DNA of 64,000 nt from Duncaniella sp. (GTDB lineage: Bacteria; Bacteroidota; Bacteroidia; Bacteroidales; Muribaculaceae), in the NCBI GenBank assembly GCA_029060405.1, contig JAIDUB010000081.1, positions 1-64,000 on the forward strand, written 5' to 3'. Made by a program: the position numbers and the translations under genes. The notes under the pieces are model-generated. The model saw only the letters and a list, made by a program, of their open reading frames with translations, was not told where the DNA came from and made no database searches. Below, in pieces: positions 47,221-58,411 of this stretch; position 1 is the first letter of the stretch, and each line of letters starts with the position of its first letter.

Positions 47221-47976
47221 TCAAGAGTTTAAGCCTATGTCCATTTTGGTCCACAGGCATGAAGGTATCATGCTCCACAGAGCTGTGACGACGCGCCAGC
47301 GCCAGTCGACGGTAGCCACGCGCTTGCGCTTGAGTACGGCCGCCTCGATGAGTTTCGACGCATATTTCACGTCCATCTCCATGATGTAGTCGGTGGCTCC
47401 GTCGAGCAGGGGAGTGCGGATGAAGCCGGGGCGAATGTCGGTAAAAGCCACGTCTACGCCCTGCTTGCGCGAGAGCTGATCAAGCGCTTCGAGATAATTC
47501 TGCTGAAAGCGTTTCGATGCGCTGTAGGCCGCTGCCACGCCTATACCTTTCGTGCCCGCTACCGAAGTTATGGCGGCAATCTGTCCCGGAGTGGTCGCGT
47601 TGGGGCAGTCGCGGTAATAACGGTAGGCGGTTGCGATGATGCGGGCGAATCCCACCACATTGGTCTCGAGCATATTCATCTCCTTTCCCATATCGAGGGC
47701 GGTATTCTGAAATCCCACACCCGAAACGAGCAGCAGTATGTCCATGCCGCCGAGCCGCTTGATGAGGCCGAGCAGACGCTTGCCGGCATCGCGTGCGGTG
47801 ACATCTATCACTTCGTAATCCACCATTTCAGGATTAAGGTCGCGAAGTTGCCTGAGCGGTGCTTCACTGCGGGCGGCGACACCCACTTTGAAGCCCATTT
47901 CGATAAAATCACGCGCTACGGTATTGCCAATGCCCGATGAAGCGCCCACTATGATGATGCGTCGGATATTTTCCAT
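47221..47976 (-). CDS. SDR family oxidoreductase
   Basis: IIVGASSGIGNTVARDF, AYSASKRFQQNYLEAL. Confidence 0.92.
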   Translation of the reverse strand: MENIRRIIIVGASSGIGNTVARDFIEMGFKVGVAARSEAPLRQLRDLNPEMVDYEVIDVTARDAGKRLLGLIKRLGGMDILLLVSGVGFQNTALDMGKEMNMLETNVVGFARIIATAYRYYRDCPNATTPGQIAAITSVAGTKGIGVAAAYSASKRFQQNYLEALDQLSRKQGVDVAFTDIRPGFIRTPLLDGATDYIMEMDVKYASKLIEAAVLKRKRVATVDWRWRVVTALWSMIPSCLWTKMDIGLNS

Positions 47977-48881
47977 TATTCAGTTGAATCGGTTGATGAA
48001 GAATCGTTGTCATCAATATCAACCGCGACGGAGCGCTTTTTGTTTAGCGGCAGGGTGTAGGTTATCATCAGATTACCGGTAAGGCCGCTCGAGCGGGTGC
48101 CGTATCCGGGTATGTACATCGGTTTTCCGTAAGGGGATTTTGACTCATGTAGTATCCAATGGAAGCCTACGGCCCAACCGAGCGAGAGGTTGCTGACGAT
48201 TTTCACATTCAGACCTATGAGCAACTCGGCATAGCCCGCAGTAGCGCTGCGGCGGGGGATGGAGAAGGATGTCGAGGTGTCCCAGTAACCGTTGTCGACC
48301 GTCACGTTGTTGATCGAATAGCGGTAGGGGGTGAAGCCGTAGCGCACGCCTGCGTAAAGCTGATAGGCTTCCGACGAATTATACAGGAAGTTATAGTTGG
48401 CACCTATCTTGAAATAGGGAGCCATGGGTGATTTGAAGGTGAAATTGGCGTTTGAAGGTGATATGTCGGCCATCCCTATGCCGGCTTCGAAGAAAGGAAA
48501 ATAGCGGTTGTGGATCGACAGGGCTGCCCATGCGCCACCCAGTCCGTAGTGCTGGCCGAAAATGCGCAAGGCGGCATCCCACAGATTCAGGCCTACCTGC
48601 AATCCGTTGATGAGGGGATATATCATTTTGGTCGACGGGCGCATTGCCGCGGAGTCGATATATTCGCGCCCGGTGATGGTGTCGACGAGTATTGTATTGC
48701 CTTTGGCATCGAGTTGCTCCACCACTCCTGCCGGACGCACCGAGTCAGTTTTCTCGCGATAGGATGTGCCCGATGACGGGACCCCCACCGGAGTGATGCG
48801 ACGCTGTGCAGCCGCCGGTGCCGCCATGAATATGACGGTCATGGCTATTAATATAATAATGTGGCCGAGACGGTTTTTCAT
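47976..48881 (-). CDS. DUF6048-like outer membrane/secreted protein
   Basis: Signal peptide; beta-barrel-like alternating pattern; next to a DUF6452-like gene. Confidence 0.65.
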   Translation of the reverse strand: MKNRLGHIIILIAMTVIFMAAPAAAQRRITPVGVPSSGTSYREKTDSVRPAGVVEQLDAKGNTILVDTITGREYIDSAAMRPSTKMIYPLINGLQVGLNLWDAALRIFGQHYGLGGAWAALSIHNRYFPFFEAGIGMADISPSNANFTFKSPMAPYFKIGANYNFLYNSSEAYQLYAGVRYGFTPYRYSINNVTVDNGYWDTSTSFSIPRRSATAGYAELLIGLNVKIVSNLSLGWAVGFHWILHESKSPYGKPMYIPGYGTRSSGLTGNLMITYTLPLNKKRSVAVDIDDNDSSSTDSTE

Positions 48882-49411
48882 CGGTTATCTCCTTTCTCCT
48901 GAGAATCGTCGCGCAGATATATGCGTATCGTCTCCACATCGTAGTTGGTGATGAGCGGATCAACAAGCTCCACGCGCTCTATCACGCGGGTGGTATATTC
49001 GAGATTGTCGATGTGGTAGCGGTACATCGCCCCGCAGTCTTCCGAGGCAAACCAAGGTGTGGCCGTGTATTCCATCGTGATCTCATCCACTGCCACCGCA
49101 TCGGGGGCGGAAGCATCGCCGGCAGTGAACGAAAGCACATAGGTGGTCACATTATCGCGTGAGCGCAGCGGCATATATATCTGGCTCAGAGTCATGGCGG
49201 GAGTGTAGAGCAGCGAGTCGCCGGGAGCGCCGAGCCCCATCACCGAGAGCCCTGTGACCGAAACGGCCTTTTCGGTGGAGGCGGAGTAAAAGCCTGCCAG
49301 CGGCAACGAGTTACGGTTGCCGATGCATCCTGTAGCGTCACATGCGGTAAGCATCATGGCTGCCGCTGCGGCGGCTAAAAATATGCGAAATATTGTCAGA
49401 ATTTTCCCCAT
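48878..49411 (-). CDS. DUF6452-like lipoprotein
   Basis: AAAAMMLTACDATGCIGNRNSLPLAGFYS. Confidence 0.65.
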   Translation of the reverse strand: MGKILTIFRIFLAAAAAAMMLTACDATGCIGNRNSLPLAGFYSASTEKAVSVTGLSVMGLGAPGDSLLYTPAMTLSQIYMPLRSRDNVTTYVLSFTAGDASAPDAVAVDEITMEYTATPWFASEDCGAMYRYHIDNLEYTTRVIERVELVDPLITNYDVETIRIYLRDDSQEKGDNR

Positions 49412-49935
49412 CTGAGGATTTCGGTTAGGTTTTTACGTTTCTTGGGGGTGGGAGTGAGGTCATCGGCGGGATAGCCTAAAGGTATAATGGCGACAGGCTC
49501 AATGCCTTCAGGCATGTTGAACGCTTCAGCCACTGAAGCGGCATCGAAGTTGCATACCCAGCAAGTGGCGAGGCCGAGAGAGGTCGCGGCCAGACACAGG
49601 TGCTCGACCGCGATGGCTACGTCTACGTCGGTATGATCCTTGCCGTCGGCTGGACGATGCCAAGCCTCGGAGTGGATACCGCATGCCACTATGTAGACCG
49701 GCGCCGTCGCAAACCATTCGCGGGGATAGCTTGCAGCCACAGCCTGCCGCAGCCCGGGAGTATCGGCGACCGCGAATATCCACGGCTGACGGTTGCATGC
49801 CGAGGGCGCGAGGCGGGCGGCATCCACTATCGAGAGCAACAGCGAAGGCTCTACCTCATCGGGCTTATAGCTGCGGCATGAGAAGCGATCTTCGCTCAGT
49901 GAATAAAATCGCGGGTAGGTATCGAGTCGTGTCAT
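49396..49935 (-). CDS. Nitroreductase family protein
   Basis: FSCRSYKPDEVEPSLLLSIVDAARLAPSACNRQPW; VAIAVEHLCLAATSLGLATCWV. Confidence 0.9.
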   Translation of the reverse strand: MTRLDTYPRFYSLSEDRFSCRSYKPDEVEPSLLLSIVDAARLAPSACNRQPWIFAVADTPGLRQAVAASYPREWFATAPVYIVACGIHSEAWHRPADGKDHTDVDVAIAVEHLCLAATSLGLATCWVCNFDAASVAEAFNMPEGIEPVAIIPLGYPADDLTPTPKKRKNLTEILRWGKF

Positions 49936-50885
49936 CAGATTTCTTCCTTGATTTCGTATTTGTTGCGGTCAGTGGAGTTGCGCACCACGAGCTCGCCTAT
50001 GAAACCGCTCAAAAACAGCTGTGTGCCGAGTATCATCATGGTGAGCGCGATATAGAAGTAGGGCGAGTCGGTGACGAGGATATAGGGCTGGCCCGAGTAC
50101 ATGTGGTAAAGCTTCATGGCTCCTACGGTGACGATGGCGATGAAACCTATGATGAACATAAGCGATCCGAGCAGACCGAAGAAGTGCATGGGCTTTGCTC
50201 CGAACTTGCCGGTGAACCAGAGCGTGGCAAGATCGAGATAACCGTTGACAAACCGGTCGAGGCCGAATTTCGTCGAGCCGTATTTGCGTGCCTGATGATG
50301 AACCACCTTCTCGCCTATGCGCGAGAATCCGGCGTTTTTGGCCAGATAGGGGATGTAGCGGTGCATGTCACCGTATACCTCAATGTGCTTCACAACCTCG
50401 TTACGGTAAGCCTTGAGGCCGCAGTTGAAGTCATGGAGATTCTTTATTCCCGACACGAGGCGGGCGGTGGCGTTGAAAAGCTTTGTGGGGATGGTCTTCG
50501 ACAACGGATCATAGCGCTTCTGCTTCCAGCCCGACACGAGGTCGTAGCCATCGGCCGTGATCATACGGTAAAGCTCGGGTATCTCGTCGGGACTGTCCTG
50601 AAGGTCGGCGTCCATAGTGATCACCACGTCGCCCTGCGCGCGTGTAAAGCCGGTGTGAAGGGCGGGTGACTTACCGTAATTGCGGCGGAAGCGCACTCCC
50701 TTCATGGCGGGATTGCTTTGCGACAGCGAGGTTATAACATCCCACGAGCGGTCAGTGGAGCCGTCGTCGATAAACAGCACCTCATAGCTGAATCCGTTTT
50801 CATCCATCACTCGCTCAATCCACTGAGCGAGTTCGGGAAGCGATTCCTCTTCGTTGTATAATGGTATGATTACTGATATATCCAT
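49935..50885 (-). CDS. Family 2 glycosyltransferase (dolichyl-phosphate mannosyltransferase-like)
   Basis: ISVIIPLYNEEESLPEL, FIDDGSTDRSWDVI, TMDADLQDSPDEIP, C-terminal TM pair. Confidence 0.93.
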   Translation of the reverse strand: MDISVIIPLYNEEESLPELAQWIERVMDENGFSYEVLFIDDGSTDRSWDVITSLSQSNPAMKGVRFRRNYGKSPALHTGFTRAQGDVVITMDADLQDSPDEIPELYRMITADGYDLVSGWKQKRYDPLSKTIPTKLFNATARLVSGIKNLHDFNCGLKAYRNEVVKHIEVYGDMHRYIPYLAKNAGFSRIGEKVVHHQARKYGSTKFGLDRFVNGYLDLATLWFTGKFGAKPMHFFGLLGSLMFIIGFIAIVTVGAMKLYHMYSGQPYILVTDSPYFYIALTMMILGTQLFLSGFIGELVVRNSTDRNKYEIKEEI

Positions 50886-50895
50886 GATAAGAGAG

Positions 50896-51420
50896 TTATT
50901 TCGATCGTTTGCCTAAAAATGAGATTATACCGCTGAGCACCATCGAGAGCAGCGAACCTGATACTATGCCCATCAATATGAATTCTATCACCATGTCAAT
51001 GGCGCGCGGCACCATTCCTGAGTCGAGAATCTGCCGGGCCATATCCTTCGACTGCCGGAGAAACTCGGTGGTGCTGTCGATTTTCAGCTCGGCCAGATAT
51101 TCGAGCTGCGATGTGAAGAAGTCGGGGTTGATCCACCGGAGGTAAATGAACAGCATCGCGCAGGCGATAGTGCTTCCGCAGGCAAATATCACAAGCCCCT
51201 GCATCCACAGCATGGAGAAACTCGATGCGTTGCCGAGACGGGCGGCATAGCGCTTCATCATCATGAAAATCACCACGGGTACCCCCGCCATCATTATCAA
51301 TGCCGGGAATCCCAGCAGCGGAAACTGTTGCGACAGCACCGTGGCATAGAAAAGCACGGTGAGATATATTCCGAAAATCAGGCCGTCCTCGGCTCCGCGA
51401 CGGTAGGGTGACTGGATCAT
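50896..51420 (-). CDS. DUF4199-like membrane protein
   Basis: 174-aa protein with four TMs, upstream of the GT2 gene. Confidence 0.75.
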   Translation of the reverse strand: MIQSPYRRGAEDGLIFGIYLTVLFYATVLSQQFPLLGFPALIMMAGVPVVIFMMMKRYAARLGNASSFSMLWMQGLVIFACGSTIACAMLFIYLRWINPDFFTSQLEYLAELKIDSTTEFLRQSKDMARQILDSGMVPRAIDMVIEFILMGIVSGSLLSMVLSGIISFLGKRSK

Positions 51421-51480
51421 TGTGATGGTGATGATGAACTTGGTTTACGCACTCGCGCGCGTCGTGCGCGAATTAATGTG

Positions 51481-51511
51481 CAAAGTTACAAAAAATCCCC
51501 GGTTAAAGCAA
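51481..51511 (-). promoter_or_regulatory. Consensus promoter TTG-N20-TAACTTTG for the DUF4199-GT2 operon
   Basis: Minus strand: cccTTGctttaaccggggattttttgTAACTTTGcac. Confidence 0.7.
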
Positions 51512-51654
51512 GGGAAAATTTTGCCTCCGGTTTTTGGTTTCTGCCTCTCTCCTGATATAATGAGTATCAGAAAAATTCCATAACTTTGCGTCGGAAAGAT
51601 CGCGACATCTCCATAATAATTTTGTGACATAAGTTTTAATCATACACTCTGAAT

Positions 51655-53949
51655 ATGAAACATCTGACAATCTTAATACTTTCATTGATCAGCCTGCTGC
51701 CCGTGGTCAGCGCCCGGACAATTCAAGGTGTTGTGCTTTCGGCAAGCGATTCCACCGCTGTAGTTGGGGCTGAATGCAGGCTTATGACCGATGGAAAACT
51801 TATAACCGGAACAACTGTAGGTGAGAGCGGCAATTTCTCGGTAGAGATCTCTGATAAATCGGTCCTTGAGCTCAATGTTTACATGGCGGGATTTTCATCT
51901 ACCGACATAATTATTGAATCAGGCAGTAAAAATCTCAATCTCGGTACGATATATCTTGATAAAGGGGTATTTCTTGATGGGGTTACAGTAACGGGCAATT
52001 CGGTAACATACTCTAAAGGGCGAATGATTATCTATCCTTCTGATGCGGTTGTAAAAGCTTCGGCAACCACAATAAGCTTGTTTCAGAAATTGCCTCTTGC
52101 CGGTCTGCAGGCCAATCCTATAACCCGGAGCATATCGGTCGACGGAGGCTCGCCAGTAATTCTCATAAACGGAGTGCCTTCGTCGATCGACGATGTTAAT
52201 GCGCTGCAATCTAAAGATATTGAGAAAATCGAGTTTTCAAGATTCACGCCTGCCCGGTATGCTGATTCCGGCAACTCCGGCTTTATCAATATCACATTGA
52301 AAAAGCGGAATGACGGTGGCCAAATATATGCATGGGGACGTAGTGCTGTGACGACCGCTTTCGTCGACGCCAATATCAGGGCTTCATATCATCAAGGAGC
52401 TTCGCAGATTTCCTTGCAATATCTCCCGTCGTGGAGAAATTATCAGCAAGTATATGATAATACCATCGAAAGTTATATAGGCGAAGATTTTCGGGTAAAT
52501 CTTGAAGAGCATGACCGAAATCCCTTTAATTATCATTATCATCAGTTGAAGCTGAAATATGATTATAGTCCGAGTGTAAAGACGTTGTTTTCCGCTACGT
52601 TCAGTGCTACGCCTACGTGTAACAAAAGCCGCTCTATAGCCTATACGATCGACTCGGAGCTTGGCGTATACGAACACAATAACTTGACAACAAGCAAAGA
52701 CTTTACTCCGTCGCTTGATTTATTCTGGCGACAGGACTTTAATGAAAAGAATACTTTGGAGGTGGAAGTTGTAGGTACATTGAGTTCAAGTGATTATCGT
52801 CGCGACAATAATTATATTTTCTCAGATCAAAGCGATGATTCATATATTATGAATGTCGACAGTCGCCGCCGCTCACTGATTTCTGAGGTGAGCTATATTC
52901 ACACATTCAGTGAAAAGACTTCTCTTTCAGCAGGACTCCAAAATACTGTATCACATAGCACAAACAGATACCTGACCTCGGATGATAAACCCGTACTAAC
53001 TGAAAATAATAATTACGCCTATGTCCGTCTGGGGCAGAGGGTAGGTAAGTGCTATATAGCTTTGTCGACAGGGGCAAAGATGTTCTGGATAAAAAATGAC
53101 CTGAACAAACGCAATTTTATTAGAAACCTTTCGAGCGCGCAGTTGTCGTGGAATATCAGCAATAGCTGGAGCCTGCAGGGGTCGTTCCGATATTCACCGT
53201 CAATCCCGTCGCTTACAGCACTCACTGATTATCCACAGCAAACCACCCCTTATCTAATCTCAAATGGTAATCCGGAATTGAAGGTAGCCGATAATTTTTT
53301 ATACATCATAGGAGTGGATTACACTTATAAAAAGTTCACAGCTTCTTTCCAATCGGCGTATTCCGATGTCGATAACAGCGTAATCAGCGACGTGTCTTAT
53401 CTGGGGAACGGATTGTTTCTGTCGCAGTCGGTCAACGCGAAATACCGCCGCGCTTTTCAGAATGATCTTACCTTGAGTCTGAGCGATATTCATGGATTCG
53501 GAGCAAATCTATACATGAGTCTCACTCATTATCAATCGGCAGGCGTAAATTGGAGTCATAAGCTTACCTCTTTTGATGGAAGCATTACGCTCTGGTGGAA
53601 TAAAGGCCCATACACAATTTCATATTGGCGAAAATTGCCCGGCAAATACCTCTCAGGTAATTATGTAGGTAAAGATGAAAATGGAGATGCACTGCAGCTG
53701 GAGTGGCAGCCGAATAAACATTGGACGATCGGTGCATCATGGATGTATATGTTTGACAGGAAGGGCACGCGCTATCCGGCGTGGGATTATTCAGCTGTAA
53801 ATCCCTCGTATCGCGAGCGCTATATAAAAGATAACGGTAATATGGTGGTCATCTCAGTGAGCTATTCAGCTGATTTTGGATCAATATTCCGCACCGCCCG
53901 CCGCAATCTGAATAATACCGACAATGGTTCCTCTCTGCTAAAATTATAA
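51655..53949 (+). CDS. TonB-dependent receptor-like outer membrane beta-barrel protein
   Basis: Signal peptide, carboxypeptidase-regulatory-like N-domain, plug-like segment (ITRSISVDGGSPVILINGVPSSIDDVNALQSKDIEKIEF) and long beta-barrel. Confidence 0.85.
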   Translation: MKHLTILILSLISLLPVVSARTIQGVVLSASDSTAVVGAECRLMTDGKLITGTTVGESGNFSVEISDKSVLELNVYMAGFSSTDIIIESGSKNLNLGTIYLDKGVFLDGVTVTGNSVTYSKGRMIIYPSDAVVKASATTISLFQKLPLAGLQANPITRSISVDGGSPVILINGVPSSIDDVNALQSKDIEKIEFSRFTPARYADSGNSGFINITLKKRNDGGQIYAWGRSAVTTAFVDANIRASYHQGASQISLQYLPSWRNYQQVYDNTIESYIGEDFRVNLEEHDRNPFNYHYHQLKLKYDYSPSVKTLFSATFSATPTCNKSRSIAYTIDSELGVYEHNNLTTSKDFTPSLDLFWRQDFNEKNTLEVEVVGTLSSSDYRRDNNYIFSDQSDDSYIMNVDSRRRSLISEVSYIHTFSEKTSLSAGLQNTVSHSTNRYLTSDDKPVLTENNNYAYVRLGQRVGKCYIALSTGAKMFWIKNDLNKRNFIRNLSSAQLSWNISNSWSLQGSFRYSPSIPSLTALTDYPQQTTPYLISNGNPELKVADNFLYIIGVDYTYKKFTASFQSAYSDVDNSVISDVSYLGNGLFLSQSVNAKYRRAFQNDLTLSLSDIHGFGANLYMSLTHYQSAGVNWSHKLTSFDGSITLWWNKGPYTISYWRKLPGKYLSGNYVGKDENGDALQLEWQPNKHWTIGASWMYMFDRKGTRYPAWDYSAVNPSYRERYIKDNGNMVVISVSYSADFGSIFRTARRNLNNTDNGSSLLKL

Positions 53950-53998
53950 TTATCTGTGTAAATACGCGCATTACTTGGAGGATTTGTGTTCTTTAAAT

Positions 53999-54029
53999 TT
54001 TGAAATTGGCGGGAAATTTCGTATCTTTG
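53999..54029 (+). promoter_or_regulatory. Consensus promoter TTTG-N19-TATCTTTG upstream of thrS
   Basis: aaaTTTTGaaattggcgggaaatttcgTATCTTTGcc. Confidence 0.7.
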
Positions 54030-54090
54030 CCCGCTGAAAAAATAACAGGGCCGTCCGTATGGCCCGACAAACTTAATCGAAAATATACCA

Positions 54091-56028
54091 ATGATTAAAA
54101 TCACTTTCCCTGACGGCAGTGTGCGCGAATATGAAAAAGGCGTCACTCCGTTGCAGATAGCCGAAAGTCTCAGCGCTCAGCTCGCCCGCGACGTACTTGC
54201 CGCATCGGTCAACTCTCAGGAGTGGGACGTAAGCCGTCCTATCGAGGAGGATGCCGAGGTGCGCCTCTACAAGTGGGACGATCCCGAGGGCAAGCACGCC
54301 TTCTGGCACTCGAGCGCCCACCTTCTCGCCGAGGCTCTTCAGGAGCTTTTCCCCGGCGTGAAATTCGGTATCGGTCCGGCAATCGAGAATGGTTTCTACT
54401 ATGATATCGACCCGGGCGAACACTCGATCACCGCGGCCGACTTCCCCCGCATCGAGAAGAAGATGCTTGAACTGGCCCAGAAGAAAAATGCCATCGTGCG
54501 CGAGGATATCTCCAAGGCCGATGCCATGAAGCTCTTCGGCGACCGTGGCGAGGAATATAAATGTGAACTTATCTCGGAACTCGAGGACGGACATATCACC
54601 ACATATACTCAGGGTGCGTTTACCGACCTCTGCCGTGGCCCTCATATCGCCAATACCGCTCCCATCAAGGCTGTGAAAATCACTTCGCTGGCCGGCGCGT
54701 TCTGGCGCGGCGACGAGAAGAGAAAGCAGCTCGTGCGCGTCTACGGTATCACTTTTCCCAAGAAGAAGATGCTCGACGAGTATCTGGCGCTTCTCGAGGA
54801 AGCCAAGAAGCGTGACCACCGCAAACTGGGTAAGGAAATGGAGCTCTTCGCATTCTCGCAGAATGTAGGTGCCGGTCTGCCTCTGTGGCTTCCGAAAGGC
54901 ACGGCGCTCCGTGACCGTCTGGAACAGTTCCTCCGCAAGATTCAGAAGCAGTATGGTTACCAGCAGGTGATCACTCCCCATATCGGTAACAAGAATCTTT
55001 ATGTCACCTCGGGCCACTATGCCAAGTATGGCAAGGATTCTTTCCAGCCCATCCACACCCCCGAGGAAGGCGAGGAGTATCTGCTCAAACCCATGAACTG
55101 TCCTCACCACTGCGAGATATTCCGCGCCCTGCCCCGCAGCTACCGCGATCTGCCCCTGCGCCTTGCCGAGTTCGGCACGGTATACCGCTACGAGCAGTCG
55201 GGTGAGCTCCACGGCCTGACCCGTGTGCGCGGTTTCACGCAGGACGACGCTCACATATACTGCGCTCCCGATCAGATCAAGGGTGAGTTCCTGAAGGTGA
55301 TGGATATTATCTTCTACATCTTCAAGGCTCTGAAATTTGAAAACTTCGAGGCTCAGATTTCACTCCGCGATCCCGCCCATAAGGAAAAATACATAGGCAG
55401 CGACGAAAACTGGCATCTCGCCGAGCAGGCCATCATAGAGGCCTGCGAGGAAAAGGGACTTAAAGCACGCACCGAACTGGGTGAAGCTGCATTCTACGGT
55501 CCCAAGCTCGACTTTATGGTCAAGGATGCACTCGGCCGCCGCTGGCAGCTCGGAACTATTCAGGTTGACTACAACCTGCCCGAGCGCTTCGAGCTCGAAT
55601 ATACCGGCAGCGACAATGCCAAGCATCGTCCCGTGATGATTCACCGCGCGCCTTTCGGCTCCATGGAACGTTTCGTGGCAGTGCTTCTGGAGCATACCGC
55701 CGGCCGCTTCCCCCTGTGGCTCGCCCCCGATCAGGTGGCAGTGCTTCCCATCTCGGAGAAGTTCAACGACTATGCCGCACATGTAGCCGCCGAACTCGCG
55801 AAGAGCGATATCCGTGCCGTGGTCGATGACCGAAACGAGAAAATCGGAAAGAAAATCCGCGACAACGAGCTGAAAAGAATCCCCTATATGCTCATCGTGG
55901 GTGAAAAAGAAGCAGAAAATGGTGAAGTTTCTGTAAGAAAACAGGGCGAAGGTGATAAAGGTTCGATGAAAATTACTACCTTTGCAGACGAATTGGCCAG
56001 CGAAGTCAATCAAATGATTAATCAATAA
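54091..56028 (+). CDS. thrS: Threonine--tRNA ligase
   Basis: TGS domain, [43 protein letters not shown]. Confidence 0.97.
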   Translation: MIKITFPDGSVREYEKGVTPLQIAESLSAQLARDVLAASVNSQEWDVSRPIEEDAEVRLYKWDDPEGKHAFWHSSAHLLAEALQELFPGVKFGIGPAIENGFYYDIDPGEHSITAADFPRIEKKMLELAQKKNAIVREDISKADAMKLFGDRGEEYKCELISELEDGHITTYTQGAFTDLCRGPHIANTAPIKAVKITSLAGAFWRGDEKRKQLVRVYGITFPKKKMLDEYLALLEEAKKRDHRKLGKEMELFAFSQNVGAGLPLWLPKGTALRDRLEQFLRKIQKQYGYQQVITPHIGNKNLYVTSGHYAKYGKDSFQPIHTPEEGEEYLLKPMNCPHHCEIFRALPRSYRDLPLRLAEFGTVYRYEQSGELHGLTRVRGFTQDDAHIYCAPDQIKGEFLKVMDIIFYIFKALKFENFEAQISLRDPAHKEKYIGSDENWHLAEQAIIEACEEKGLKARTELGEAAFYGPKLDFMVKDALGRRWQLGTIQVDYNLPERFELEYTGSDNAKHRPVMIHRAPFGSMERFVAVLLEHTAGRFPLWLAPDQVAVLPISEKFNDYAAHVAAELAKSDIRAVVDDRNEKIGKKIRDNELKRIPYMLIVGEKEAENGEVSVRKQGEGDKGSMKITTFADELASEVNQMINQ

Positions 56029-56037
56029 CCCCTCTGA

Positions 56038-56646
56038 ATGGAGAAAAAACCTTACATGCCTCCGAGGCCCCGTCCCGCAGCAGCCGGTAATAATAACGGT
56101 GGCCAGCGCCGCGGAAACAATCCCGGCCGTCCTAACGACAAGGACCCCTACGCTATCAACGATCAGATACGCGCCCGTGAGGTGCGTCTGGTAGGCGATA
56201 ATGTGGAGACAGGTATCTACACCATCCAGCAGGCTCGTGCCATCGCCGAGGAGCAGGGTCTTGACCTGATAGAGATATCGCCCAACGCCGCTCCCCCCGT
56301 GTGCAAGATCCTTGATTATCAGAAATTCCTCTACCAGCAGAAAAAGCGCGCCAAGGAGCAGAAAGCCAAGGCGACCAAGGTGGTGGTGAAGGAAATCAGA
56401 TTCGGACCGCAGACCGACGATCATGACTATAACTTCAAGCTCAAGCATGCCATAGGCTTCCTTCAGGAAGGCGCGAAGGTGAAAGCTTACGTGTTTTTCA
56501 AAGGCCGCTCGATTCTGTTCAAGGAGCAGGGCGAGGTGCTTCTCCTCCGTTTCGCCAACGATCTCGAGGAGTATGGCAAGGTCGACCAGATGCCGGTGCT
56601 CGAAGGAAAGCGCATGATCATCATGCTCAGCCCCAAGAAAAAATAA
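56038..56646 (+). CDS. infC: Translation initiation factor IF-3
   Basis: [37 protein letters not shown]. Confidence 0.96.
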   Translation: MEKKPYMPPRPRPAAAGNNNGGQRRGNNPGRPNDKDPYAINDQIRAREVRLVGDNVETGIYTIQQARAIAEEQGLDLIEISPNAAPPVCKILDYQKFLYQQKKRAKEQKAKATKVVVKEIRFGPQTDDHDYNFKLKHAIGFLQEGAKVKAYVFFKGRSILFKEQGEVLLLRFANDLEEYGKVDQMPVLEGKRMIIMLSPKKK

Positions 56647-56716
56647 CGAAATCCCGCTTCACGAGTTGACGCAGGAAATCAATATAACTCGAATTAAAAT
56701 CTTAAAAAACTAAACA

Positions 56717-56914
56717 ATGCCCAAGATTAAGACTAACTCCGGTGCCAAAAAGAGGTTCGCCCTTACCGGATCAGGAAAGATTAAGAGAAAACATGCCTAC
56801 AAGAGCCACATCCTTACCAAAAAGACCAAGAAGCAGAAGCGCAATCTTACCCATTTCGCTCTCGTTTCCGGTTCAAACGAGAAGGCCGTAAAGGAACTCC
56901 TCGCCATGAAGTAA
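56717..56914 (+). CDS. rpmI: 50S ribosomal protein L35
   Basis: [44 protein letters not shown]. Confidence 0.97.
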   Translation: MPKIKTNSGAKKRFALTGSGKIKRKHAYKSHILTKKTKKQKRNLTHFALVSGSNEKAVKELLAMK

Positions 56915-57032
56915 GCCCGAGGCTTAAAAGCATATTTTTCCCGGATTAATTCGTGATTTATAATTTCATTTTTTAACCGAATGGTCAGCACCCAAGTGCA
57001 AAAGCCGCTGACATTCACAAATCATTACTTCA

Positions 57033-57380
57033 ATGCCAAGATCAGTAAATCATGTAGCTTCAAGAGCTCGCCGCAAGAAAATCCTTAAACTCACCCGTGG
57101 TTACTTCGGTTGTCGCCGCAATGTGTGGACCGTAGCCAAGAATACATGGGAAAAGGGTCTCACTTACGCCTACCGTGACCGCAAGGACAAAAAGCACAAT
57201 TTCCGTGCTCTCTGGATTCAGCGTATCAATGCGGCTGCCCGTCTTGAGGACCTTTCTTATTCCAAGCTCATGGGTCTCATCCACAAGGCCGGTATCGAGA
57301 TCAACCGTAAGGTGCTCGCCGACCTCGCCCTCAACAATCCCGCCGCTTTCAAGGCTATCGTTGACAAGGTGAAGGCCTGA
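57033..57380 (+). CDS. rplT: 50S ribosomal protein L20
   Basis: [37 protein letters not shown]. Confidence 0.97.
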   Translation: MPRSVNHVASRARRKKILKLTRGYFGCRRNVWTVAKNTWEKGLTYAYRDRKDKKHNFRALWIQRINAAARLEDLSYSKLMGLIHKAGIEINRKVLADLALNNPAAFKAIVDKVKA

Positions 57381-57414
57381 TCGCTTGATTTTTTACAATT
57401 TGATTTGAATTACA

Positions 57415-57452
57415 GGTTTCACTGCCCGAGATTGCAGTGAAACCTTTTCTCT
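57415..57452 (+). terminator. Intrinsic terminator of the thrS-infC-rpmI-rplT operon
   Basis: ggtttcactgc...gcagtgaaacc then ttttctctttt. Confidence 0.9.
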
Positions 57453-57457
57453 TTTAT

Positions 57458-58411
57458 ATGATTCCCAAAGCAATTTTGCCGCTCGCCCTTATGTTGCCGC
57501 CGGCTATGTTTCCGGCGGAATTACCCACGCAGTTCAACGGACTCGGCGGTGCCGCTCTCAGGGCTGCCGTCGCCGATGAATATGCCCCGTCATTACAGGT
57601 CAGTGAGGTGATTGACATGAGGGGTGGATGCGATATCACGAAGTATTTCGATCCGTTTGGCGGTGGGGTGGTCGACGCTACCGGATGGCATTACGGCATG
57701 ATAGTTCCGGATGCGTGGATGGATGAGAAATCTCCCGTAGATATGTACAATCTGCTGATGATCAGCGATGAGACGGCTGCCGCACGAAAAGATTATCCTT
57801 TAGGGACGGTTGAAAATCCGGTGTATGACAACAGGATATGGCGCGCGGGCACAACAGCAGTTGCCGGCTTGCCTATAGGATTTTACGAGCCTCCGGTGGA
57901 TTATCGTGGTGATTTCGCACGTGTGTTTTTCTATTATGTGACTGTGCACTCGCCGTTAAGTCTTGCTCCGCGAGGATATACGATGCTCGACGGCACGGTT
58001 TATCCTGCTTTCACGCCCTATGGCATGGCTGTGCTTATGGATTATCATAGAAGTGACCCTGTGAGTGAAGATGAGATGCGCCGCGTGGACATGATCGCAT
58101 CCGTACAAGGCAACCGTAATCCATTCGTTGATTATCCCGTGCTTGCCGAGTATCTGTGGGGCGACAGGATGGATAAGTCAGTGGAGATTCCGGGTGAGGC
58201 GGTGCCTCTGCGGAGTACCTACAGAATTAGCGATGAACGCATAGACCTCGTAAGCAGCTATGTACCTGCCGACGCCGCGTGGACTGTCGACGGAAAAAGT
58301 ATGAATGCTGCCTTTATTGTACCTGCGCGACTTGGTAAGGGAAAGCATCAGCTTCGTTATACGTCGCCCTCGGGAGCGGCTGGAATGCTCACCATTAATA
58401 TCGTGGAATGA
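57458..58411 (+). CDS. Hypothetical secreted protein
   Basis: Listed ORF starts at GTG 57437 inside the terminator; ATG at 57458 gives a signal-peptide-like MIPKAILPLALMLPPAMFPAE. Confidence 0.7.
   Translation: MIPKAILPLALMLPPAMFPAELPTQFNGLGGAALRAAVADEYAPSLQVSEVIDMRGGCDITKYFDPFGGGVVDATGWHYGMIVPDAWMDEKSPVDMYNLLMISDETAAARKDYPLGTVENPVYDNRIWRAGTTAVAGLPIGFYEPPVDYRGDFARVFFYYVTVHSPLSLAPRGYTMLDGTVYPAFTPYGMAVLMDYHRSDPVSEDEMRRVDMIASVQGNRNPFVDYPVLAEYLWGDRMDKSVEIPGEAVPLRSTYRISDERIDLVSSYVPADAAWTVDGKSMNAAFIVPARLGKGKHQLRYTSPSGAAGMLTINIVE

Noticed and set aside
54073-56448. 393-aa and 362-aa minus-strand ORFs
   Set aside because: Antisense to thrS/infC; artefacts of GC-rich third codon positions.
57437-57457. 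GTG start of the 57437..58411 ORF
   Set aside because: Lies inside the intrinsic terminator of the rplT operon; the ATG at 57458 gives a better signal peptide.
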